From NCBI GenBank assembly GCA_003024985.2, contig PXIH01S0003427.1: a stretch of DNA of 10,800 bases; one strand, 5' to 3'. This stretch comes from Euperipatoides rowelli (Eukaryota > Onychophora > Udeonychophora > Euonychophora > Peripatopsidae). The translations under genes and the position numbers were made by a program. The notes below the pieces were generated by a model. It had not been told where the DNA came from and did not search any database. It was given only the letters and a program-made list of their open reading frames with translations. Shown here piece by piece: positions 1-7,215 of the stretch. Each line of letters begins with the position of its first letter. Within the stretch, counting starts at the first letter, position 1.

Positions 1-338
1 TTTTTTTTTTATTTGTGGTGGAAATTTTTTTTAGTAAAAATCTTTGAAAGTCAATAATAAAAAATCTGTTACATTTGACCTTTTAAGTATATTTATAGAT
101 CAGTACTTTGTACTTAAGTCCATTTTTTTAGTACTTATGGGAACATTGGATTACACTTATTCGCTAAAAGGGGTCAAGTATGAAAATGTACCTACTTTGT
201 AGAAAAATTAATTTAACTGGAATTCAAATTTATAAAAGTTGAAGTTGCCAATAAAATATACAAGTTTTCATAAATTTCCACGTCATCTTGAAAACTAACT
301 TTGCAAAGACAAAAACCAGGAATAGATGACAGTGGACA
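1..338. other. AT-rich stretch without a recognised gene
   Basis: No open frame resembling a protein was found on either strand. The stretch lies downstream, on the minus strand, of the LINE relic that ends at 387. It may therefore include that element's 3' untranslated region, but no tail or target duplication was identified. Confidence 0.5.
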
Positions 339-367
339 GATGTAAAAGCTAATAAAGCTTTTACATC
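339..367. repeat. Perfect 12-bp hairpin
   Basis: The arm GATGTAAAAGCT is followed by a 5-base spacer and its exact reverse complement AGCTTTTACATC. It lies about 20 bases beyond the stop of the LINE relic on the minus strand. Some LINE families carry a 3' stem-loop recognised by their reverse transcriptase, so it may belong to the element, but it is not at a visible 3' terminus. Confidence 0.7.
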
Positions 368-386
368 AAAATCAACATAGAACTAA

Positions 387-816
387 TCATATAAGGCTCA
401 AAAATTCAGAATTATTCAAAAGATAAATATCAAATTGTTTTTTAAATAAATCCAAGGAAACAACATTAACAACATCTAGCCTAATGGCAACAGGTTCCAA
501 CAAGGAACAATATGATTTTTAATATAATAAAATCTAACCCCCCTTTTTGTTATCTCCCTCTACAAGCGCCACATATGTCCTCTGGTAACGGAGAAAGATT
601 AAAAATTTTATCAGAATTATTCTGAATAACCACTTTTTTTGAAAACAAAAATAAGATCTCCTCTAAGGTGGCGCTGGGAAGGGGTGAAATATTATATTGT
701 TGCAATATAGATAATCTATCATTATAAGACAGACCATTCGTGCCAATAATCTTCTTAGATATCGACCGAAAGTGTCTGTCTAATCGTTTTCTATCAGTTA
801 AATTTCTTGTAATATT
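387..816 (-). mobile_element. LINE (jockey/CR1-like) ORF2 C-terminal relic
   Basis: Two open segments read on the minus strand. The first (816-550, about 88 codons, no ATG needed, ends TAA) contains KRLDRHFRSISKKIIG and NGLSYNDRLSIL. The second resembles the 'GLSYEERL..L' segment that follows the reverse transcriptase domain in jockey/CR1-type LINEs. The second open segment (about 525-387, ends TGA) contains DVVNVVSLDLFKKQFDIYL, which fits the usual LINE C-terminus 'VVNA.SL..FK..LD.YL'. The two are in different frames and the WN.LP motif between them is lost, so the copy is broken. Its base composition is richer in G+C than its surroundings. The second segment is the firmer assignment; the first could be another coding relic. 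Confidence 0.6.
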
Positions 817-879
817 TTATGGTACAGTCAAAAATTGTTTGACCAATCGATTTTTTTCCACCATATATTAGGTATTCTA

Positions 880-1031
880 TATTTTGTATTTCGGGAAGAC
901 TGAAAATACAAAAGTATTTTGTATTTTAGATACTTTAATTTTGAAAATGTTTTGTATTTATTTCAAATAAATTTTGGGGAAGTATTTTTATTGTATTTCA
1001 CATACTTTTTTTTAGTATTTTCCCATCCCTG
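880..1031. mobile_element. Orphan hAT-like transposon end
   Basis: The plus strand ends with TATTTTCCCATCCCTG at 1031; read inward this is CAGGGATGGGAAAATA, typical of hAT terminal inverted repeats. The preceding bases carry repeated GTATTTT/AAAATAC motifs, including a near-palindrome at 903-927, as often seen in subterminal hAT sequence. No matching opposite terminus was found in the window, so the element is truncated or rearranged and its inner boundary is a guess. The 8 bases after the end are ATTATAAC. Confidence 0.45.
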
Positions 1032-1350
1032 ATTATAACACTATATTATCTCTTATATAGTTGTATTATTATTTTTTCATTGTTTGTTAGCATGAAATGA
1101 ATGTTAGAGTGAAAAACATGGATTAAATACTTTGTTTTTGTTATGATAAATAGATTTCATTTATTATGTCTAAGTTTGACATATTTTTTACCACGATTCC
1201 TATTGTTATTTTGATATTCCATTGAAATGCAGAAAATCTATAATCATTTTTTTTTAAAGTGTATTATCAACGCTATTTTCAACTTAGTCAAATTAATTTT
1301 ATTTTGCTAATAGAATGTACTGTATGTTTAATTCATCAAATTTGCTTAAT
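1032..1350. other. AT-rich spacer, nothing recognised
   Basis: No protein-like open frame, tail or terminal repeat was identified on either strand. Confidence 0.5.
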
Positions 1351-1630
1351 GACACGTCATATATTACATCATCTTAAATAGAAATCAAATAAAACAGCCT
1401 TATCATTTGATTTCTATTAAATAGTCTTAATAGATGATGTGTTCGTTTTTGGATTTCTATTTAAGATTAAGACGATGTAATAGATGACATGTGCGTTTTA
1501 TTTCTAACATTTGATTACTATTTCAGATGATGTACAGTACTTAATAGATGACGTGTGCGTTTTTTTCTCTCTAACATTTGATTTACTGTATATGTAAATG
1601 TATAATAGAATGATGACGTGTTCGTTTTTC
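1351..1630. repeat. Tandem and fold-back minisatellite of about 50-65 bp units
   Basis: The motif AATAGATGAYGTGTKCGTTTT, preceded by CATTTGATTWCTAT-like sequence, recurs in four units: about 1404-1451, 1452-1501, 1502-1568 and 1569-1630. Spacing is uneven and the units have diverged. A fifth unit at 1351-1391 is inverted (GACACGTCAT followed by AAATAGAAATCAAAT) and pairs with the first direct unit across a gap of about 12 bases, giving a fold-back of about 40-bp arms. Each unit carries TGACGTG or a variant, a half-CRE/ATF-like core, though this may be chance. Confidence 0.75.
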
Positions 1631-2302
1631 TCTTTAAAACCTTTTTTTTTTTTAAATAACACATTTATTTATCATAAATGCATTAAATACAGGCATACAT
1701 ACTGTATATAACCCTTTTTAAACGAAATAAGAAAATTTGATTAATTAAACATATTTTGGCAAAATAAAACTAATATAAACTGAAAAAGTTGAATATAGCA
1801 ATGATAATAGCCTACACATTAAAATATCTTAAATAGCAAATATTTAATCCTGTTTTTAGTTCAAAAGGATGACAAGGATGTTTGTACCCCAATAATGGAT
1901 TTAATAGTTTTAGTTTTCATATTATTAAAATTAATTGAACATAAATTGTATCTTCTTTTTTTTTTTTTAAATAAAAATATATATATTTAAAAAAAAAAAA
2001 TTAATGTCATAAGAAAAAGATCACTTTATCCTAGATTGAAATTATTATTAAGCAATATACTTCAAGAGAATAAGAAACATTCCCATTTTTTAATATTAGA
2101 AATTCATAACTAGAAAAATAAACTGTTTCGTTACTTTGGTGTTATAAACTTGAGAATTGGACCAAACATGGAAAGAAATCAATTCAATAATTATTAAGGA
2201 TACTGGAATTAGCAAGTATTGAAAGAGATGACGCCAGAAATCCAAATCACTCTTTCAAACTGTTTATGGAAAAAAAAAAAAAAATCCAGTTTGTAAGGAT
2301 GA
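1631..2302. other. AT-rich region with a poly(A)-tail-like signal on the minus strand
   Basis: No coding similarity was found. On the minus strand AATAAA (1669-1664) is followed 10 bases later by a run of 12 A (1653-1642), the layout of a retroposed mRNA or LINE tail. A longer T run at about 1956-1968 and an A run at about 2269-2283 are plain homopolymers. A short inverted repeat (TTGAAAGAG...CTCTTTCAA) lies near 2219-2260. Confidence 0.5.
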
Positions 2303-2308
2303 TTTAAT
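2303..2308 (-). promoter_or_regulatory. Possible poly(A) signal ATTAAA for YKT6
   Basis: The common variant signal ATTAAA lies on the minus strand about 155 bases past the YKT6 stop. No canonical AATAAA occurs nearer. No cleavage site can be confirmed from sequence alone. Confidence 0.35.
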
Positions 2309-2462
2309 ATCAACACTTGTTATTCAATCCAAAAGTTTTAAAAAAAAAAGTTCAGAATGCTTTTGTCAAAAGTTCTTGTATCTTTTGCCATTCATTTTAT
2401 AAGGTCGTGAAGAACTAACAATAGAACATTTGGGTACTGTAATCGGAATCTGTTAACCGTAT

Positions 2463-3056
2463 TTAAAGAATAGCACAACATTGATTGGTCTTTTTTGCTG
2501 TTTTATAAAATAATTTAGATTGATCACTTAAAACCGACGATCGATCCACCAGATCTTCAAGCTTTTCTCCTCTCTGTAAAATGGCCTCTATTGTATCATG
2601 CAAAATAATTTTTGTTTCGTCTAAATCAGCTTCAATTTTCATCATTGCATCCGCTTCTCGAGGATTCTGATATTTCTGTAATATCGCTTCAAGGCCAATA
2701 AATGAGACAGTTCTTTCATTTGCTGTTGGCCAGGACGAAGAAGGAACTTTAGAAGCAAAATCATCAAGGGCCTTATTAATAAGTGTGAATGCTACTCGTT
2801 GGGGATATTCGTGGTCGGCAATTAAAACTCCAGCTAGGCTATCAGCTCGAACATTGACATGACACATGTACTCATTTTCTTTAATAGATGATCTAGAACA
2901 TATTGCTGATCGCTCTACAAGAATAACACTCGTAAACCGCATAAATTCTTGGACACTGGATTTTTGAAAGAATCCAAAAGTTGAAAGATCGTAAGCTCCC
3001 TTTAATAAAATTCCTGTTGGACCTTTATAAAGGATACTAAGTGCAAACAATTTCAT
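2463..3056 (-). CDS. YKT6: YKT6-type longin R-SNARE, intronless
   Basis: This is a 197-residue protein, the usual length of YKT6. Known YKT6 is a lipid-anchored R-SNARE that cycles between cytosol and membranes and acts in ER-Golgi, intra-Golgi, endosomal and autophagosome fusion. Residues 1 to about 125 form the longin domain (opening MKLFALSILYKG; SSVQEFMRFTS at 33-43; SLAGVLIADHEYPQRVAFTL at 73-92). NPREADAMMK (131-140) leads into the SNARE motif, about 140-190, with LDETKIILHDTIEAIL and the zero-layer arginine R162 in QRGEKLEDLV. It ends CCAIL: C193 is the palmitoyl/second prenyl position and C194 the CAAX cysteine. X is Leu rather than the Met of vertebrate and yeast YKT6, which favours geranylgeranylation by known enzyme rules. 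The ATG starts the conserved N-terminus. The coding region has no intron; it could be a retrocopy or a gene that lost its introns. No stop or frameshift is present. Confidence 0.95.
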   Translation of the reverse strand: MKLFALSILYKGPTGILLKGAYDLSTFGFFQKSSVQEFMRFTSVILVERSAICSRSSIKENEYMCHVNVRADSLAGVLIADHEYPQRVAFTLINKALDDFASKVPSSSWPTANERTVSFIGLEAILQKYQNPREADAMMKIEADLDETKIILHDTIEAILQRGEKLEDLVDRSSVLSDQSKLFYKTAKKTNQCCAIL

Positions 3057-3100
3057 AATTATTAACCTTCTGTATCGAATACAATTACAATCAATTGCTA

Positions 3101-3120
3101 CTAAGAAAAAGTAAAAACAA
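3101..3120 (-). promoter_or_regulatory. Likely 3' splice site in the YKT6 5' leader
   Basis: On the minus strand a pyrimidine tract GTTTTTACTTTTTCTTAG ends in AG at 3101, followed by about 44 bases of leader before the YKT6 ATG. This is a strong acceptor by eye and suggests a 5' UTR intron, with the first exon further upstream. In-frame stops lie before the ATG, so it does not extend the protein. Confidence 0.45.
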
Positions 3121-3165
3121 AATTATGTCAAATATGTTTATTTGACATTTAACAGTCACCACTTT

Positions 3166-3333
3166 ACGGAAGTAAGCATAACGCATGCGGGAACTTCCAT
3201 TAACCAATCAAATTTTAGGAAACATGCGTAGTTGCTAAACGGATCATACGGATCCAGCAAATGTCACAGAGATTGTTGATGCCGGAAATTTAATTCTAAG
3301 AGCCAAATCAGCCAATCGATCAGGGTGACCAAT
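3166..3333 (-). promoter_or_regulatory. Putative TATA-less housekeeping promoter region of YKT6
   Basis: Upstream of YKT6 lie an ETS-like ACGGAAGT (3166-3173), an NRF1-like palindrome CGCATGCG (3182-3189), CCAAT at 3204-3208, a second half NRF1-like ACATGCGTA (3222-3230), ETS-like CCGGAAAT (3282-3289), and CCAAT at 3312-3316 and 3329-3333. Such clusters typify metazoan housekeeping promoters, which can be bidirectional. The stretch is richer in G+C and CpG than its flanks. The sites are motif matches only, and the region overlaps a short open frame on the same strand (3244-3414). Confidence 0.45.
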
Positions 3334-3414
3334 GGACATAAATCCTGTAATAATATTAGCTATGTGTATTTGCGAGCAGGCTCTAAACAACAATATACTA
3401 GTTAATTTATTTAT
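3244..3414 (-). CDS. Short unrecognised open frame, possible exon
   Basis: The minus strand is open for 56 codons before a TGA at 3244-3246. The translation is protein-like, including RACSQIHIANIITGF and MSIGHPDRLADLALRIKF, then ASTISVTFAGSV at the end. The only ATG is at 3339, giving 31 residues. Two acceptor-like sites precede parts of the frame on the minus strand (TATATTGTTGTTTAG and GCTAATATTATTACAG), so it could be the last exon of a gene lying upstream of YKT6. I do not recognise a family. The frame also holds promoter-like motifs, so it may be chance open sequence in a more GC-rich promoter. Its stop lies 187 bases before the YKT6 start. Confidence 0.25.
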   Translation of the reverse strand: MNKLTSILLFRACSQIHIANIITGFMSIGHPDRLADLALRIKFPASTISVTFAGSV

Positions 3415-3686
3415 TTAAACTATAAATGGTTTAGGCTCTTGACATTTAAGAATACATAATACAAACACATTGCAAGAAAGTTACTGTGTAAGTATTATTA
3501 TAAGGGTTTATTGACTCAAAACAAAAGTTAATGATACATTGTAGTGATTACTCAGTAGTCAGTACACTGACTCATTAAGTCAAGATAAATTATTTACAGC
3601 CTTAGCCCAATGAAGGGTGTAGGCTTTAATTACAAATATACAGTAAATTGATTTTTATTTACATTAGAGTGTCTTTTATTAATGGA
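3415..3686. other. Spacer, nothing recognised
   Basis: AT-rich sequence without a protein-like frame or repeat boundary on either strand. Confidence 0.45.
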
Positions 3687-3826
3687 GGGAACTAGTAAGG
3701 GGATCTCTGGTTATTTCCTTGTTCCTTGTATTATTAATTTTTTTTCTTTGTTTATTCTATTCTTTGATTAATTAATTATGTATATAACGAATAATTATGC
3801 TAATAAAGTTTCATGTTAAAAAAAAA
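3687..3826 (+). mobile_element. 3' end of a retroelement family, copy 1
   Basis: The segment from ACTAGT (3691) to TAATAAAGTT (3801-3810) matches the reverse complement of about 9812-9925, including CTCTGGTTAT, CTTGTTCCTTGT, TTTGTTTATTCTATT, TTTGATTAATTAATTATG and AATTATGCTAATAAAGTT. Both copies end with AATAAAGTTNCAT and then an A run (here 3818-3826). This is the layout of a poly(A)-tailed LINE or SINE 3' end, so the element points along the plus strand. The copies have small indels, suggesting old insertions. No coding part is attached. Confidence 0.65.
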
Positions 3827-3894
3827 TAAACATGAAAAAATTAAATAAGGACAAAAACAACAAGAAGAAAAAAAACTAAAGCTAACAAACTAAA

Positions 3895-4722
3895 AAAAAG
3901 GAACTGGAGACTAAATATCTCTTTGTTCTCATGTATGATCTATGATACTTTTTGGACTGTAGATTTAATGTATGACATCATAATTGAGGGACCTAACTCT
4001 GGGAACTCCTTGAAAAAAGACATAGCAAAGGTTTTGGACAACTATATTCTTCTATCATCCAGCCTTTGTAATTTAAAAAAAAAAATTAGGGCTTTTTGAT
4101 AACTTTTATAACTATTACTATGATAATACGGGTAGCTCTAGATTGCATTCTTTCAATATAGCCATGGCTTGTTCTTTGGATAAATCAGAACTCCAGACAA
4201 CACAGGCATATTCCAGTGAAGGCCTAATGTAAGATTTATAAATGTGTACTAAAACAGCTTAGGTAGCCACAATTCTTCTGAGGTTATACAAAACAAAAAA
4301 ACTTACTTTGTGTCTTCGTTATTATGCCTTCAATATGACAATTCCATTTAAAGGTGCTTTGAAAAATTAGCCTACACCCGGAATCCTAAAGCTGTCCTTT
4401 TGGTTTACATAAACATTCTCTATTTTAACTTCAAAAACAGATTTTGTCCTTGCAAAAGAGTGTAACAAGAAACAACATTTTTCTGTGTTCTAGCTTCCTA
4501 AAAAATAAGTTAAATCTCTCAAAATTAAATCCTGTATTTTATTTTTGTTTCCTACACAAACAACTGACAAATCAACAACAATTTTTTTTACCTTAGGTCT
4601 ATACCTTTAGGTATATCATTAGTTGCAACAGCAAAAATTAAGCCACTAAGAATGGATCCTTGTGGAACTCCATTATTGCAGGTATATTTTAATAAATTCT
4701 GTTGTCTATTTAAAAGATTTAC
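3895..4722 (-). mobile_element. LINE reverse transcriptase relic (jockey/CR1-like)
   Basis: Frame-broken coding remains read on the minus strand. NGVPQGSILSGLIFAVATN (about 4618-4678) is the reverse transcriptase 'GVPQGS.LSP.LF' motif. Next comes FKWNCHIEGIITKTQSKF, comparable to the 'lTWkpHI..l..Kc.k' segment. IYKSYIRPSLEYACVVWSS (about 4187-4243) fits 'YKS.IRP.LEYA..VW'. IERMQSRATRII follows in another frame, then LQRLDDRRI and LSKTFAMSFFKE toward 4000. The catalytic YADD box is not intact. Several stops and frameshifts show a dead copy. The T-rich 3' part runs toward about 3830, close to the unrelated retroelement end at 3826. Confidence 0.85.
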
Positions 4723-5014
4723 ATTTAAAAAAATATTTAAAATACAGTATGTATTTATCCTAAGTAACTAAGGTTTACAAACATACAGTATATAAGTACC
4801 GAACATAAAATATTCTATTAACTATATAACAAACATGAACTATAATCATTTCAAAACAATCTTAAAATCAAAGCCATAATAACTAATAGACCATAAACTC
4901 TATACATAAAAACATACAAATTATAATTGATAGTTAATATCTTAAGCATCAAAACAATTAGCGAAAATAGATATCCTGAAGTGTTCAAATTTTAATTTGA
5001 TCAGATTCCTTTAA
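4723..5014. other. AT-rich spacer, nothing recognised
   Basis: Very AT-rich with scattered TACAGTAT-type words. No coding similarity was detected on either strand. Confidence 0.45.
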
Positions 5015-5236
5015 CTGCCCACCAATATGGCTGACAGAGTAAGTTGAAATTATCTAGATCGGCGCTCAGCAAATTATTATTTCACTTCTAGATTATCCTA
5101 AGGTTTAAGGTTGCAATAAGACTAAGACTGTTAAGAAAATATAGGCCTACCTAAAATCAGTGAGAAAAAAGACTAATTCCACACGCTACATTTTCATTGT
5201 TGCGCGACTCCTAATGTTAATTATGTTGGTGGGCAG
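5015..5236. repeat. Inverted pair of 14-bp sequences, possible small MITE
   Basis: CTGCCCACCAATAT at 5015-5028 and ATGTTGGTGGGCAG at 5223-5236 are inverted copies with one mismatch, enclosing a 222-base interval. This could be a short non-autonomous DNA transposon whose right end has joined the 3' end of the LINE coding relic. Target duplications are not convincing (TAA against ATA), so chance is possible. Confidence 0.25.
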
Positions 5237-5702
5237 ATAATGGTATCTCACCCATTAGGTGATATACTGTATATAGGCCTACAATATAATTTAATTTTTT
5301 AAACTCTCGTATTGAGTTCAACTTAATTATTCTTTTAGGAAAAAGATTCCATATGTTTACATTTCTATTTTTATAAATATTTACGACAATTTTTTGAGAC
5401 AGTGTTCTTAAGTTTTTGTGAATGTCCCTGTAGACCTTGGTATTCATTTAAACAAATTCATCTCTGTATGTGGTGAATGGAACCATTTGTGTACAAAAAT
5501 TCAATCTAGATCTAGATCAATACCCCCTTTTTTTAGGTGTTAGAAGATTCATTTTATTCAATCTAATAGAATAAGGGCAGTAGTATTTATAAACAGTTAA
5601 TTATTTTAGTAGGCTACCAGTATATCTTCTATAGGATCTCTCTCTCTAACTTTATATCTTTTTTGTATATATAGGATAGTCCAAACTATTATACAATAAT
5701 GA

Positions 5703-5710
5703 GATATAAA
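5703..5710. repeat. Left target-site duplication of the fold-back element
   Basis: GATATAAA lies directly before the left terminus. Its partner GATATAGG follows the right terminus at 6252-6259, with 6 of 8 bases identical and the other two being transitions. Confidence 0.7.
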
Positions 5711-6251
5711 GGCACTTATGCAGTCCACTCCCCATTCAAAATTTCAACTTTATTTTTTAATAAAAAAATGCCTTTCCCTACTTATATTATAAAATATTAA
5801 AACTATCAATAAGGTGTTATAGCACAATTTGATTATCCTAGGGTTAGAGTATAGTGGATTTCACACATAGTTGGAGTTAGGGTTCAGGTAAGGGTTAAAA
5901 TTAATACTGTAATGCAATATTAAAACTGTCCAAAAGAGGATATTTATCTTTTTATTTTCCTAGGGTTGGGGCATAGTGGATTTCACACATAGTTGGAGTT
6001 AGGGTTCAGGCTAGTTCTTAAATTTAGTTACATAGTTTTATTATTGCATTACAATACTAACCTTAATCCTTACCCTGAATTTACCTCCAACTATGTGTGA
6101 AATCCACTATGCCTCAACCCTAGGATAATAAAAAGGTGCAATAACCCTTTTTTAATAGCCTATTTTTAATATTTTATAATACAAGGGGGTCATTTTTTTT
6201 TAAAAAATTAAAATTTTGGATGGTGGGGGGGGGGGGGGCTGCATAAGTGCC
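5711..6251. mobile_element. 541-bp fold-back/MITE transposon with arms of about 216 bp
   Basis: Left terminus GGCACTTATGCAG (5711-5723) and right terminus CTGCATAAGTGCC (6239-6251) are perfect inverted copies. The inverted similarity continues through the arms, about 5711-5926 and 6035-6251, with shared blocks such as TTATAAAATATTAAAA, TCCTAGGGTT and GTGGATTTCACACATAG. A loop of about 108 bases separates the arms and carries an extra direct copy of a 52-bp arm segment. There is no coding capacity. The 8-base target duplication and GG start would suit a Merlin- or hAT-like origin, but no superfamily can be fixed from the ends. The right arm has a run of 14 G (6225-6238) that the left arm lacks. 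It lies inside the LINE relic. Confidence 0.9.
5837..6124. repeat. Three copies of a 52-bp block inside the fold-back element
   Basis: Copy A (5837-5888) and copy B (5959-6010) are direct repeats starting CCTAGGGTT and ending GTTAGGGTTCAGG. Copy C (6073-6124) is inverted. All share GTGGATTTCACACATAGTTG. Copies A and C are the paired arms; copy B sits in the loop and can pair with C instead of A. Confidence 0.9.
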
Positions 6252-6259
6252 GATATAGG
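6252..6259. repeat. Right target-site duplication of the fold-back element
   Basis: GATATAGG follows the right terminus CTGCATAAGTGCC and matches the left flank GATATAAA at six of eight positions. Confidence 0.7.
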
Positions 6260-7215
6260 TTAGATATAAATTTTATATTCTGATTATATTGTAAAATATA
6301 AATCTGAAGGTATGTCTTATGATACCCATTTTACTATTCATTTTTTTAACTATATGATCGACACGAGAATTACAAACGAGTATCGAGCAACACTCCAAGG
6401 TCTTTATCATCAGTTATACGCTTAAGTTTATGACCAATGATATTGTATGTTATTTTATGCATTTATCAGTATTTAATTTGATTTATTAGAAATTGACGAT
6501 TCATAAATTTTATATTAACTTCATAAGAGTTTATAACAGAGTAAATCTTTGTATTATCAGCATAAATTTATATATATATCATCTGTAAATATATTAACAG
6601 GCTAAAGCACATCTCCCTGTTGAATACCTTTACCTATAAAATTGGATAACTTGAGGAAAAAGTATTACGGTATTTAACTTTACTAAAATGATTGGACAGA
6701 AAAGACGATCCAATTAACCAAATATGGTATCAATATTCATCAGTCATCATCATAAGTATCAGTAATGTGTGAATTATATATGCACTACTGTTATCAAAAT
6801 GTGTAATGCGAGCCACCATTTCTGTAAAGAGTCCGTCATTTACAGCATTAAGTAATTAGTATCAATGAGTAATTTTTCTAAAATTGTATTGATTTGTTGA
6901 TAATATTATTGTGTTAATTCTTTTTACTACTAAGCTATGCATTCAGCAATTTTAATCAGAGAGCTAGTAAGAGTTATTGGGTGGTAATTAGCCATATTAT
7001 CTTTTATTATCCCTTTTTTTTAGTGTTGGAATGAGCAGGCCTATTTTTCAAATTTTTGGTAGTCTATTGGTTTTATCTTAGTGAAATATTAACTATTGTA
7101 AATAGCTAAAATTATCAAAAAAGTCTATTGCATTTTTTAATGAATTATAGCAACTGGTCGGGGATAAAAGACTACATGTTGACAAACCCATTATAGTGAA
7201 TAATTGGATAGACTA

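Larger units (their letters stand above)
5217..7215 (-). mobile_element. LINE (jockey/CR1/L2-like) relic, split by a fold-back insertion
   Basis: Reading down the minus strand, motifs appear in the canonical order for a non-LTR reverse transcriptase: PDQLL (about 7147-7163), ANYHPITLTSSLIKI (6961-6990), FLSNHFSKVKYRNTFSS (near 6655-6710), GIQQGDVL (6605-6636), a degraded active site YADNTKIYS (near 6553-6564; YADD is expected), YNIIGHKLKRI and KDLGVLLD (6379-6450), and KKMNSKMGIIRHTFRF (6307-6345). The coding sequence resumes beyond the insertion with HYCIIVWT, KKDIKLERE, PYSIRLNKMNLLTP (5533-5580) and KNRNVNIWNLFPKRI (5320-5370), then SIREFKKL and a stop at 5217. Stops and frameshifts make it inactive. 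The last 76 codons remain open by chance. Confidence 0.88.

Noticed and set aside
2269-2283. A-run as the poly(A) tail of a YKT6 retrocopy
   Set aside because: The A-run is on the plus strand, opposite to the orientation of YKT6, so it cannot be its tail.
5217-5447. 76-codon minus-strand frame as an independent gene
   Set aside because: The central residues are a LINE ORF2 C-terminus (IWNLFPKRI, SIREFKKL), so it is part of the relic, not a host gene.
5504-5520. TCTAGATCTAGATC word as a regulatory or integration site
   Set aside because: A short two-unit repeat within the decayed LINE, with no further support.
5837-6010. TTAGGG-like words (GTTAGGGTTCAGG) as telomeric repeats
   Set aside because: Only isolated words occur, within the 52-bp block of the fold-back element; there is no TTAGGG array.
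6225-6238. Run of 14 G as a functional quadruplex
   Set aside because: It is a single homopolymer in one arm of a transposon, absent from the paired arm, and best explained by slippage.
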